Assembly: GCF_003287355.1 (NCBI RefSeq)
Contig: NZ_QMIM01000025.1
Coordinates: 1-64,000 of the forward strand
Direction: 5' to 3'
DNA: 64,000 nt
From: Halorubrum sp. 48-1-W
GTDB lineage: Archaea > Halobacteriota > Halobacteria > Halobacteriales > Haloferacaceae
The position numbers and the translations under genes were made by a program. Shown here in pieces: positions 24,685 through 33,131 of this stretch. Each line of letters opens with the position of its first letter. Positions within the stretch are counted from its first letter, which is position 1. The notes beneath the pieces were generated by a model. It saw only the letters and a program-made list of their open reading frames with translations. It ran no database searches and was not told the origin of the DNA.

Positions 24685-27282
24685 ATGTCGAACTGTACCC
24701 TCTGTGACCTCCCCACGGGATCGGACCCGCACACCGACCCGGCCGTCGACGGCGAGTACTGCTGTCGGGGGTGTCTCGCCGTGGCGCGCTCGCTCGACGA
24801 CGTGGAGGACGTCGCGGACCTCGAGGAGCGAACCCCGGACGCGGAGCCGCCGGACGACTTCGACGGCGAGACGGCGTTCCTCCACGTCGACGGGATGCAC
24901 TGTGCGACCTGCGAGTCGTTCCTCGAGTTGACCGCCGCCGAACGCGAGGGGGTCGCGGCCGCGGAGGCCAGCTACGCCACCGACACGATCCGCGTCGAGT
25001 ACGACCCCGACCGGGTGACGGCGGGGGAGCTACCGGAGACGCTCTCCGTCGCCGGCTACACGGCGAGCGACCGCGCCGACCCCGAACCCGCGGGCGACGA
25101 CGTCGACGTGGTCCGCTTCCTCATCGGCGGCGGCTTCTTCGGGATGATGGCGATGCTGTGGTACGTCCTCTTTTTATACCCGACCTACTTCGGCTACGAC
25201 CCGCTCCTCGATCTGGGGGGCGTGGGCGGGCTGTACCTGTTCACGCAGATCTGGCTTTTCACCTCCATCGTCCTGTTCTACACGGGGTACCCGATCCTCC
25301 GCGGCGCGTACGTGAGCCTGCGGGCCGGCCGGCCGAACATGGATCTCCTGGTGTCGCTCGCGGCCGTCAGCTCCTACACGTACAGCACGCTCGCGATGCT
25401 CGTCGGCCGGACCGACCTCTACTTCGACGTGACGATCGCCGTGATCCTCGTTGTCACCGCGGGCAACGGCTACGAGTCGCGGATCAAATCGCGCGCGACC
25501 GGGATGCTCTCGGAGCTGACGACCGCGGCCGAACGCGAGGCCCGACGGGAGTCGGGCGAGTCGGTCCCGACGGAGGCGGTCGAGCCGGGGGACCGGTTGC
25601 TCGTCCGTCCCGGCGAACGCGTCCCGTTCGACGGGACGGTCGCCGAGGGGACCGCCGCCGTCGACGAGGCGCTCGTGACCGGCGAGTCGCTCCCGGCGAC
25701 GAAACGCCCGGGGGACACGGTTCGCGGGGGGACCGTCGTCACGGACGCGCCGGTCGTGGTCGAGGTGGGCGAGGACGCGACGAGCACGCTCGACACCCTC
25801 GTGCGCCTGCTGTGGGACATCCAGAGCTCCCGCTCGGGGATCCAGCGGCTCGTCGACCGGCTGGCGACCGTGTTCGTCCCGCTGGTGGTGGCGGTCGCGC
25901 TCGTCGCCGGCGCGGGCACGCTGGCGGTCGGCGGCTCCCCGACGGACGCGGCGCTCGTCGCGCTCACCGTGCTCATCGTCTCGTGTCCCTGTGCGCTCGG
26001 ACTGGCGACGCCGCTCGCGATCGCGGCGGGGGTCCGCGACGCCGCCCGCCGGGGGATCGTGATCGTCTCCGACGCCGTCTTCGAGGCCGGTGCCGAGATC
26101 GACGCGGTCGTGCTCGACAAGACCGGCACGCTCACCGACGGGGAGATGCGACTGCTCGAGACGGTCGTCGAAGGGGACGTGGCTGTGGCGGACCGGGACG
26201 TTACGGATCGGGACGCGGCGGACCGGAACACAGCGGATCGGGACACGGCGGACCGGGACGCGGAGGACCGGACCGGCGGTTCGTCAACCGACGCCAACCG
26301 GGCCCTCCGGCGGGCCGCCGCGCTCGAACGGGCCTCCGCGCACCCGATCGCCGAGGCGATCGTGGACGGGTTCGCGGCGGGGGCCGGACCGGCCGACCCG
26401 TCGGCCCCCGCAGTCGTCGATGGCGGGACCGAACCCGCGGTCGGCGGGCCCCTCGGGGACGGGACGGTCGCTCCGGCCGACCCGGCGGGGGAGTCGGCCG
26501 ACCCGATGGAAGGGTCCCTCGACGGGATCGATCTCGGGGTCGACGTCGCCGACGTCGCCGTCACGGACCGCGGCGTCGAGGGTCGGGTCGACGGCGACCG
26601 CGTCGTCGTCGGCCACCGCTCGCTCTTCGAGGACCGCGGGTGGGCGCTCCCCGACCGGCTCCGCGAGGCGAGCGAGCGCGCGCGGGCGGACGGGAACGTC
26701 GCCGTCCTCGTCGGCTGGGAGGGGCGCGTCCGGGGCGTCCTCGTCGTCGGCGACGACGTCCGCGAGGGCTGGGAGGCGCTCGTGACCGACCTCGACGACC
26801 GCGGGAAGCGCGTCGTCGTGCTCACCGGCGACTCGGCCGCCGCCGCGCGGCGCTTCGCGGAACACCCCGCGATCGACGAGGTCTTCTCGGAGGTCCCGCC
26901 GGAGGCGAAAGCCGAGACGGTCCGGCGCATCGGCGCGAGAGAACGCGTCGCGATGGTCGGCGACGGCAGTAACGACGCGCCGGCGCTCGCGGCCGCCGAC
27001 CTCGGTATCTCCGTCGCGAGCGGGACCGACCTCGCGGCCGACGCCGCCGACGCCGTCCTCCTGGAGGACCGTCTCGCCGCGATCCCGGAGCTGTTCGACG
27101 TCACGAGCGGGACGAACCGGCGGATACGGGAGAACCTCGGGTGGGCGTTCGCCTACAACGCGATCGCGATCCCGCTCGCGGTCTCCGGGGCGCTCAACCC
27201 GCTCCTGGCCGCGCTCGCGATGGGGACGAGCAGCCTGCTCGTCGTGAGCAACTCGGCGCGGTCGGTCGTCGGTAGGGAGTGA
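24685..27282 (+). CDS. Copper-translocating P1B-type ATPase (FixI/CcoI-like)
   Basis: Pumps copper ions across the membrane using ATP. In this setting it probably supplies copper to the oxidase. The 865-residue protein begins with a Cys-rich segment seen in FixI/CcoI ATPases (NCTLCDLPTG…EYCCRGCLAVA). Then come a heavy-metal domain (GMHCATCE, near residue 70), eight membrane helices with the CPC motif (VSCPCALGLATP, near 434), the phosphorylation motif DKTGTLTD (near 478), the HP motif SAHPIAEAI and GDGSNDAPALA (near 758). An Asp/Arg-rich tandem insertion (RDxAD repeats) and a second acidic stretch enlarge the nucleotide-binding domain. Confidence 0.92.
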   Translation: MSNCTLCDLPTGSDPHTDPAVDGEYCCRGCLAVARSLDDVEDVADLEERTPDAEPPDDFDGETAFLHVDGMHCATCESFLELTAAEREGVAAAEASYATDTIRVEYDPDRVTAGELPETLSVAGYTASDRADPEPAGDDVDVVRFLIGGGFFGMMAMLWYVLFLYPTYFGYDPLLDLGGVGGLYLFTQIWLFTSIVLFYTGYPILRGAYVSLRAGRPNMDLLVSLAAVSSYTYSTLAMLVGRTDLYFDVTIAVILVVTAGNGYESRIKSRATGMLSELTTAAEREARRESGESVPTEAVEPGDRLLVRPGERVPFDGTVAEGTAAVDEALVTGESLPATKRPGDTVRGGTVVTDAPVVVEVGEDATSTLDTLVRLLWDIQSSRSGIQRLVDRLATVFVPLVVAVALVAGAGTLAVGGSPTDAALVALTVLIVSCPCALGLATPLAIAAGVRDAARRGIVIVSDAVFEAGAEIDAVVLDKTGTLTDGEMRLLETVVEGDVAVADRDVTDRDAADRNTADRDTADRDAEDRTGGSSTDANRALRRAAALERASAHPIAEAIVDGFAAGAGPADPSAPAVVDGGTEPAVGGPLGDGTVAPADPAGESADPMEGSLDGIDLGVDVADVAVTDRGVEGRVDGDRVVVGHRSLFEDRGWALPDRLREASERARADGNVAVLVGWEGRVRGVLVVGDDVREGWEALVTDLDDRGKRVVVLTGDSAAAARRFAEHPAIDEVFSEVPPEAKAETVRRIGARERVAMVGDGSNDAPALAAADLGISVASGTDLAADAADAVLLEDRLAAIPELFDVTSGTNRRIRENLGWAFAYNAIAIPLAVSGALNPLLAALAMGTSSLLVVSNSARSVVGRE

Positions 27283-27291
27283 CCCGCCGGC

Positions 27292-28110
27292 TCACTCCGC
27301 GGTTCGGTCGCCGTTCCCCCGATCCGGGACGGTCCGATCGTCGGTTTCGCCGTCGTCGCGGTCGGTTCCCCCGTCACCACGGGCGGTTCCGCCGCCGTCG
27401 CGGCCGGTTCCGCCGTCGCCGTCGTCGTTTCTTCCTCGGTTCCCGTCGGAACCTCGTTCGGTACCGTCACCCGGCAACAGACGCCGCGCTAACGCCCCGA
27501 GCCGCTTGTACGCGAGGTTGACGTAGAGCCCGGTGAGAAAGACCGTGCCGAGGACGAGGGCGTCGTCGGCCGCCACTCCATCGAGGACGACGTCCGAGAG
27601 CAGGAACACCCCGACGCCGAGCGGTAGCGCGGCGGGTAGCCGGAAGTTGTATCGTAGCACGTCGCCGACGCTGGCGTCGAAGTCGTCGATGAGCGCCGTG
27701 AAGACGAACCCCAGCGCGCCGAGCAGGCTGAAGACGAGCACCGCGGGGGCGACGATCCGGTCCGACCCGGCGGAGATGTCGATGCCGGGGGTGACGCTCG
27801 TCCAGGCGAGGGCCGCGGTCGCGAGGAAGTCGGCCGCGACGACCGCGAGCCCGAGTTTCGACCGGTACCACGTCCGGTCCCTCCACTCGACTCCGCCGCC
27901 GTCGGCCGCCGATTCGTCGTCGCCCACCGGCTCGTCGTTTCCCGCCGGGTGGTCGTCCGGGGCGGACGTCGCGTCGGGGGCGGACGTCGCGTCGGGGGCG
28001 GACGTCGCGTCGGGGGTGGACGACGACCCGGATCCGTCGTCTTCGCCGACGCTCCCCTCGTCGACGGAGCGTCCGCCGTCACCGGACCGTGGACCCGTTC
28101 TCTCCATCAT
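27292..28110 (-). CDS. Four-helix membrane protein with low-complexity tails, function unknown
   Basis: About 272 residues. A Ser/Asp/Pro-rich N-terminus with tandem PDATSA repeats (18 bp DNA repeats near 27964-28015) leads to a central domain with about four membrane helices (WYRSKLGLAVVAADFLATAALAWTSV … VFSLLGALGFVFTALI … LGVGVFLLSDVVL … LVLGTVFLTGLYVNLAYK). The Gly/Asp/Arg-rich tail is also repetitive. The start is uncertain: ATG 28110, ATG 28107 or TTG 28131. It converges with the copper ATPase. I recognise no motif. Confidence 0.6.
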   Translation of the reverse strand: MMERTGPRSGDGGRSVDEGSVGEDDGSGSSSTPDATSAPDATSAPDATSAPDDHPAGNDEPVGDDESAADGGGVEWRDRTWYRSKLGLAVVAADFLATAALAWTSVTPGIDISAGSDRIVAPAVLVFSLLGALGFVFTALIDDFDASVGDVLRYNFRLPAALPLGVGVFLLSDVVLDGVAADDALVLGTVFLTGLYVNLAYKRLGALARRLLPGDGTERGSDGNRGRNDDGDGGTGRDGGGTARGDGGTDRDDGETDDRTVPDRGNGDRTAE

Positions 28111-28246
28111 CGGCTCGTCGTTTGTTAGCAAACAACAATTACTTTCCGCCCGACACGCCCAGCGCGCTCCCCCGTGACGATCGCGGGGGCGTTCTCCACG
28201 TCGACGGGTCCGGTCCGATCGGCCGTCTACCGGGGGACGATCCGAC

Positions 28247-28489
28247 TCACGCGGTCGCGCCGACGTGCGGTTTCACCGCGCGAACGATCCCGTCGACGTC
28301 GTAGCCGTCCTCGTCCTTGTCGAAGACGACCTCGCCGTCGACGCGGACGACGAATATCCCGTGGTCGCCGGTCACGAGCGCGACCTCGTCGAGTTCCTCC
28401 CCGAACTGCTCGAGGACCGCCCGCGAGACGTCCTGTGCCCGATCCAGCATGCCGCACGGTACGCAGTACTCGACCTCGACTCGTGTCAT
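28247..28489 (-). CDS. SelW/Rdx family thioredoxin-like protein
   Basis: An 80-residue protein with the CxxC redox motif near the N-terminus (VEVEYCVPCGMLDRAQDV), in place of the CxxU of selenoprotein W, and the family's C-terminal strand-helix pattern (GIFVVRVDGEVVFDKDEDGYD). Rdx/SelW proteins have a thioredoxin-like fold and probable redox function, often tied to oxidative stress. Here it lies between oxidase-assembly genes, so a role in thiol or metal handling during assembly is possible but not shown. Confidence 0.85.
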   Translation of the reverse strand: MTRVEVEYCVPCGMLDRAQDVSRAVLEQFGEELDEVALVTGDHGIFVVRVDGEVVFDKDEDGYDVDGIVRAVKPHVGATA

Positions 28490-28546
28490 ACGCTCCCGTA
28501 TTGCGGGCGAGACGGCATAAAACGGCCGCCCCCGCGGATCCCCGGT

Positions 28547-29971
28547 TCAGACCACGAGCGCGTCGAGCACGACCGCGAACAACAGGAGCCCGAGGTACGC
28601 GTTGGAGGCGTGGAACGCGCGGAACGCCGCGGACTCGCTCCGCTCGTAGTGGAGCCGGACGACGGCCCACAGGAAGACTGCGCCGAGGACGACGCCCACG
28701 GTCGCGTACAGCGCGCCGAGCGGATCGGCGACGGCCGCGAGCGCGACCGCGGCGACGAACGTCGCGCCGAGGTACCAGAGGATGTGCCGCCGGGTGGCGG
28801 TCTCGCCGTGTACGACGGGCATCATCGGGAACCCGCCGCGCTCGTAGTCGTCCTTGTACGCCAACGCGAGGTTGTAGAAGTGCGCGGGCGTCCACAGGAA
28901 GATCACGGCCGCGAGCAGTAGCCCGCCACTACCGACCTCGCCGGTGACCGCCGCCCAGCCGATGAGCGCCGGGAGCGCCCCCGCTGCCCCGCCGATGACG
29001 GTGTTCTGGACGGTGTTCGGCTTCAACACCAGCGTGTACACGACGCTGTAGAACACGATCGCGACCAGCCCGAGCGCGGCGGTCAGGGGGTTCACGGTCC
29101 AGAACAGCCCCAGCGAGACCGCCGTCAACAGCCCGCCGAACGCGAGCGCGTGCGGGACCGGGACGAGGTCGGTCGCCAGCGGGCGGTCGTTGGTCCGCTG
29201 CATCCGCTTGTCGACGTCGCGTTCGAACACGTGGTTGAACGTCCCCGACGCGCCGATCGAGAGCGCTCCGCCGACGAGCGTCGCTGTGACCGTGTACGGC
29301 GTGAACCCCGGACCGCCGGCCAGCGCCATCGCGGCGGCGGCGACCAGGCAGAGCAGCCACATCAGCCGCGGCTTCATCAGCCGGAAGTACGCCGTTGCGG
29401 TCGCGCGCAGTCGCGGTCCCGTCGCGGTCGGCACCGACGGCTCGGGGGCGTCTTCGACCGGGGGCAGGTGGTCGGTCCCCGGCTCGAAGTCGGTCGGCGC
29501 GTCGTCGACGTCGCCAGTCGTGGCCTCGAGCCACCACGCCAACGCGGCGAGGACGCTCGCGAAGATCGTCACGCCGAGGACGAGGTGGACGGCCCCGAGC
29601 GGGACCGTCCGGCCGAGCACCGACACCGAGCCGTCACCGAGGGCGACGACCGCGCCGATCCCGGCCTGTGCCGGGAACAACGCGAGCGCGAGGAGGAGCG
29701 CGCCGCGGACGCGGCGGCTCGCGCCGTCGCGCCACGCCAGAACCGCGGCAGCGACGACGGACAGGCCGACGGCGGCCGCCAGCACGCGGTGGCCGACCGC
29801 GATCCAGGCCCCCGGCTCCGCGGGGAGCGCGTAGCCGCCCCCACAGGCGGGCCAGCCGCCACAGACAGCCGCGGCGTCCGTCAGCGAGGTCGTCGCCCCG
29901 ACGACGACGAGGAGGTACACGCCCATCGTCGCCGTGGCGAGGACCGCGGGGAATCGGTCGGGTATCGTCAC
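28547..29971 (-). CDS. ctaB: Heme A synthase-like / protoheme IX farnesyltransferase fusion (CtaA-CtaB)
   Basis: Membrane enzyme of heme O, and probably heme A, synthesis for the terminal oxidase. Residues about 1-165 resemble half of CtaA/Cox15: four helices with GWPACGGG and GHRVLAAAVG, and a later HLVLGV motif for heme His. Residues about 190-474 are a complete UbiA-type prenyltransferase (CtaB) with the acidic prenyl-diphosphate motif NHVFERDVDKRMQRTNDRPL (near 248) and a second conserved block (YKDDYERGGFPMMP). The fusion is known from haloarchaea. It links heme supply to the nearby ba3 oxidase genes. Confidence 0.9.
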   Translation of the reverse strand: MTIPDRFPAVLATATMGVYLLVVVGATTSLTDAAAVCGGWPACGGGYALPAEPGAWIAVGHRVLAAAVGLSVVAAAVLAWRDGASRRVRGALLLALALFPAQAGIGAVVALGDGSVSVLGRTVPLGAVHLVLGVTIFASVLAALAWWLEATTGDVDDAPTDFEPGTDHLPPVEDAPEPSVPTATGPRLRATATAYFRLMKPRLMWLLCLVAAAAMALAGGPGFTPYTVTATLVGGALSIGASGTFNHVFERDVDKRMQRTNDRPLATDLVPVPHALAFGGLLTAVSLGLFWTVNPLTAALGLVAIVFYSVVYTLVLKPNTVQNTVIGGAAGALPALIGWAAVTGEVGSGGLLLAAVIFLWTPAHFYNLALAYKDDYERGGFPMMPVVHGETATRRHILWYLGATFVAAVALAAVADPLGALYATVGVVLGAVFLWAVVRLHYERSESAAFRAFHASNAYLGLLLFAVVLDALVV

Positions 29972-30059
29972 GTGGATCGGCTTGGGTGTCGGTCCATATA
30001 TGTCCCGCGCTTCCGCGGGTCGGTCCGGACGTCCCGCGCCGTGGGGATACTCGAGGCCG

Positions 30060-30488
30060 TCACCCTCGTTTCTCGAGGATACGGTCGATGATGTCGCCCG
30101 TCGAGAGCAGTTCGTCGTCGTGGCGGGGCTCCCGTCCGGAGGCTCGCTCCACCCGGCAGTCGATCCCCCGATCCGCGAGCGCGGCCTCGATAGCCTCCTC
30201 GTCGTGGTGTTGGTCGTACCCGAGCACGATGACGTCGGGGTCGATCGCCTCGATCGGGACGAAGATGTCCTCGACGTGACCGAGGTGAGCCTCGTCGACG
30301 GCGGCGAGCGCTGAGACCATGTCCCGCCGCTGCCGGTCCGAGAGGATCGGCTTCGCCTTGTGGGTGACGTTCGCCCCCCGGGCGACGATCGCGTGGAGCT
30401 CGTCGCCGTACGTCGCGGCGTCCTCGAGGTAATGGACGTGACCGGGGTGGAGCAGATCGAAGGTCCCCTGTGCGACGACCCGACTCAT
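30060..30488 (-). CDS. ribL: FAD synthetase (RibL-type nucleotidyltransferase)
   Basis: Converts FMN and ATP to FAD. The 142-residue protein is a minimal cytidylyltransferase fold with the HxGH signature in [14 protein letters not shown] (near residues 9-22) and the loop [14 protein letters not shown], as in archaeal RibL. Glycerol-3-phosphate cytidylyltransferase is a close relative, but the size and archaeal context favour FAD synthesis. Start ATG 30488 overlaps the upstream JAMM stop (ATGA, 30485-30488), so the two are translated together. Confidence 0.88.
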   Translation of the reverse strand: MSRVVAQGTFDLLHPGHVHYLEDAATYGDELHAIVARGANVTHKAKPILSDRQRRDMVSALAAVDEAHLGHVEDIFVPIEAIDPDVIVLGYDQHHDEEAIEAALADRGIDCRVERASGREPRHDDELLSTGDIIDRILEKRG

Positions 30489-31006
30489 CGTAGCCACGAG
30501 AAGAAGCCGCCCCGGCCGTCGTTCGCGTCCCCCAGCTCGCGGTCGATGTCCTCCTGCGTGAAATCGAAGAAGTGCTCGTCGGGCATCTCGACGTCGAGCA
30601 CCTCGAGGGGGCGCTGGTTCCCCTCGTTGTCGAACGCCTTCCAGTCGCCCCACCCGTAGGGCGCGCCGACGATGATGTGGACCTCGCCCTGGCCGAACGT
30701 CGCGAGGTCGGCGTCGCTGGGCTGGAGCACGCCGTTCGGGTGTGAGTGAACCGACCCGACCGAGCGCATGTCGTTCGGCTTCATGTGTGTCCGGACCGAC
30801 GCGCTCGTCGGGTTCGACTCCGTCCCGGGAATGACGAGTACGTCCGTGATGACCTGGCCGTCTCGGTCGATGTCGAGGGTGGCCGCGTCGTCCGCGCGGA
30901 GGAACCCCATGTACTCGTTGGGGTGGGTCTCCTCGCTGGCCTCGAGGACGAACTCCATCGTCTCCCGGGCGATCCCGAGGAGGTCGTCCGGCCGGAACAG
31001 TCGCAT
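30485..31006 (-). CDS. JAMM/MPN+ metalloprotease (Mov34/PAD-1 family)
   Basis: A 173-residue zinc isopeptidase. The catalytic set is complete: Glu in [12 protein letters not shown], then [14 protein letters not shown], which fits HxH-x7-S-x2-D. The two His and the Asp bind zinc and Ser/Glu assist catalysis. Family members in haloarchaea cleave the ubiquitin-like SAMP proteins from their targets; others process molybdenum cofactor or thiolation intermediates. Which of these applies is unknown. Coupled to ribL by a 4 bp overlap, divergent from the S1/DHH gene. Confidence 0.88.
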   Translation of the reverse strand: MRLFRPDDLLGIARETMEFVLEASEETHPNEYMGFLRADDAATLDIDRDGQVITDVLVIPGTESNPTSASVRTHMKPNDMRSVGSVHSHPNGVLQPSDADLATFGQGEVHIIVGAPYGWGDWKAFDNEGNQRPLEVLDVEMPDEHFFDFTQEDIDRELGDANDGRGGFFSWLR

Positions 31007-31141
31007 GTCTCGAGAGACTCGCCGTCGACTGATATGGGTTCCGGACCGGCGGACCGCGCCCGAGCCGTCGCCACCTCGACGGCCGCCTGCGCGCGAGCAC
31101 GAGATAACAAGCTTAACACCCTCCGATCCCGAACGGCGTGT

Positions 31142-33091
31142 ATGAGCGAGCACACCGCCGGGGATTCCGGCATGCGGGACGATTCGAGTCCCGAACCCGA
31201 CGCCGCGAGGGCGGAGGGGGAACGCGACGACCGAGACGTCGTCCACGACCTCGCGCCCGACTGTACCCTCGAGGACGTACGGACCGGTGCGTTGTATCAC
31301 GCCTCCGTCAACGGCGTCGTCGAGTACGGCGTCTTCGTCGACGTCTCCGACGCCGTGAGCGGCCTCGTGCACGAGTCGAACCTCGAGGGCGAGTACGCGG
31401 TCGGCGACCGGCTGATCGTCCGACTGGTCGAGGTCAAAGAGAACGGCGATGTCGCCTTCGAGGAGGCGTCGCCGGGCGGCTACACGACCGAGACCGTCGA
31501 GCACGAACCGACGATATCGCGAGTTCGTGGGCTCGTCCCCGGCGACGAGGTGACCGTCGAGGGCGAGGTCGTCCAGACGAAACAGACGGGTGGCCCGACG
31601 ATCTTCGGCGTCGCCGACGCCTCCGGCGTCGTCTCCTGTGCTGCCTTCGAGGAGGCGGGGGTCCGCGCGTACCCGGGCGCCGAGGTCGGCGACATGGTCC
31701 ACGTCGCCGGGACCGTCGAGACCCGGGAGGGCGGCCTCCAGCTCGAGGTCGACTCGCTGAAGACGCTCTCCGGCGACCGCGCCCGGGAGGCTCGCGAGGC
31801 GTTCGAGGCGGCGCTGGACGAACGGGCCGACCCGGCCGACGTCGACCCCCTCGTCGAGTGGGAGGCGTTCGAGTCGATCCACGACGACCTCCGGGATCTG
31901 GCCCGACTGCTCCGGCGAACCGTGCTCGCCGGACGACCTATCCGGGTCCGCCACCACGCCGACGGCGACGGGATGTGTGCGGCGATCCCGGTTCAGCTGG
32001 CGCTCGAACGGCTCGTCCGGGACGTCCACGAGGACCCGGACGCCCCACAACACCTGTTCAAGCGGCTGCCGAGCAAGGCCCCGTACTACGAGATGGAGGA
32101 CGTCACCCGCGACCTCAACTTCGCGCTCGAAGGGCGCGCCCGCCACGGCCGGAAGCTCCCGTTGTTGCTCATGCTCGACAACGGGTCGACCGAGGAGGAC
32201 GTCCCCGCCTACGAGAACCTCACGCACTACGACATCCCCATCGCCGTCGTCGACCACCACCACCCCGACCCGGAGGCGGTCGCGCCGCTTCTGGACGCCC
32301 ACGTCAACCCGTACCTCCACGGCGAGGACTACCGGGTCACCACCGGCATGATGTGCGTCGAGCTCGCGCGGCTGATCGACCCGTCGCTCTCGGAGGAGCT
32401 CGAACACGTGCCCGCCGTCGCCGGGCTCTCGGACCGGTCGAAGGCGGAGGCGATGGAGGACTACATCGAACTCGCCGCCGACGCCGGCTACGGAAAGGAA
32501 GACCTCCTCGACATCGGGGAGGCGCTCGATTACGCCGCTCACTGGCTACGCTACTCCGAGGGGAAGACGCTCGTCAACGACGCGCTGAACGTCGGCTGTG
32601 ACGACCCCGAACGCCACGCGGAGCTCGTCGAGTTCCTCTCCGAGCGCGCCGAGCGGGACGTGAACCGCCAGCTCGAGGCGGTCGACGACCACGTCGAACA
32701 CGAGCGGCTCGCCTCCGGCGCGCACCTCTACCGGATCGACGTCGACGAGTACGCCCACCGCTTTACCTACCCCGCGCCGGGGAAGACGACGGGCGAACTC
32801 CACGACACCCGGGTCCAGGAGACGGGCGACCCCGTCATTACGATCGGCTACGGGCCGGACTTCGCGGTCCTGCGGTCGGACGGTGTCCGCCTCGACATCC
32901 CGACGATGGTGACCGAGCTGAACGAGGAGCTCCCCGAGGCGGGCGTCTCCGGCGGCGGCCACCTCGTCGTCGGCTCGATCAAGTTCGTGAAGGGCCGCCG
33001 CGAGGCCGTCATCGACGCGCTGGTCGGGAAGATGGCCGACGCCGAGATCGACGAGTCGCTCTCCTCGACCGCCGTCATCGACGACGACTGA
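31142..33091 (+). CDS. S1/OB-fold/DHH-DHHA1 single-stranded nucleic acid exonuclease (RecJ-like)
   Basis: A 649-residue predicted nuclease or phosphoesterase. In order: an S1 RNA-binding domain (ASVNGVVEYGVFVDVSDAVSGLVHESNL, near residues 55-90), an OB-fold (VTVEGEVVQTKQTGGPTIFGVAD, about 135-200), then a DHH domain with RHHADGDGMCAA (near 272) and VVDHHHPDPEA (near 370). It ends in a DHHA1 domain with SGGGHLVVG (near 602). The DHH residues bind two Mn2+. In archaea such proteins include RecJ/GAN-like enzymes in replication or RNA turnover; the S1 and OB modules suggest RNA or ssDNA as substrate. ATG 31142 is close to a TATA-like box. Confidence 0.88.
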   Translation: MSEHTAGDSGMRDDSSPEPDAARAEGERDDRDVVHDLAPDCTLEDVRTGALYHASVNGVVEYGVFVDVSDAVSGLVHESNLEGEYAVGDRLIVRLVEVKENGDVAFEEASPGGYTTETVEHEPTISRVRGLVPGDEVTVEGEVVQTKQTGGPTIFGVADASGVVSCAAFEEAGVRAYPGAEVGDMVHVAGTVETREGGLQLEVDSLKTLSGDRAREAREAFEAALDERADPADVDPLVEWEAFESIHDDLRDLARLLRRTVLAGRPIRVRHHADGDGMCAAIPVQLALERLVRDVHEDPDAPQHLFKRLPSKAPYYEMEDVTRDLNFALEGRARHGRKLPLLLMLDNGSTEEDVPAYENLTHYDIPIAVVDHHHPDPEAVAPLLDAHVNPYLHGEDYRVTTGMMCVELARLIDPSLSEELEHVPAVAGLSDRSKAEAMEDYIELAADAGYGKEDLLDIGEALDYAAHWLRYSEGKTLVNDALNVGCDDPERHAELVEFLSERAERDVNRQLEAVDDHVEHERLASGAHLYRIDVDEYAHRFTYPAPGKTTGELHDTRVQETGDPVITIGYGPDFAVLRSDGVRLDIPTMVTELNEELPEAGVSGGGHLVVGSIKFVKGRREAVIDALVGKMADAEIDESLSSTAVIDDD

Positions 33092-33131
33092 GCCGGCGTC
33101 TTTCGGCGCCGGCGTTTTCGGGCGTTTCGGC

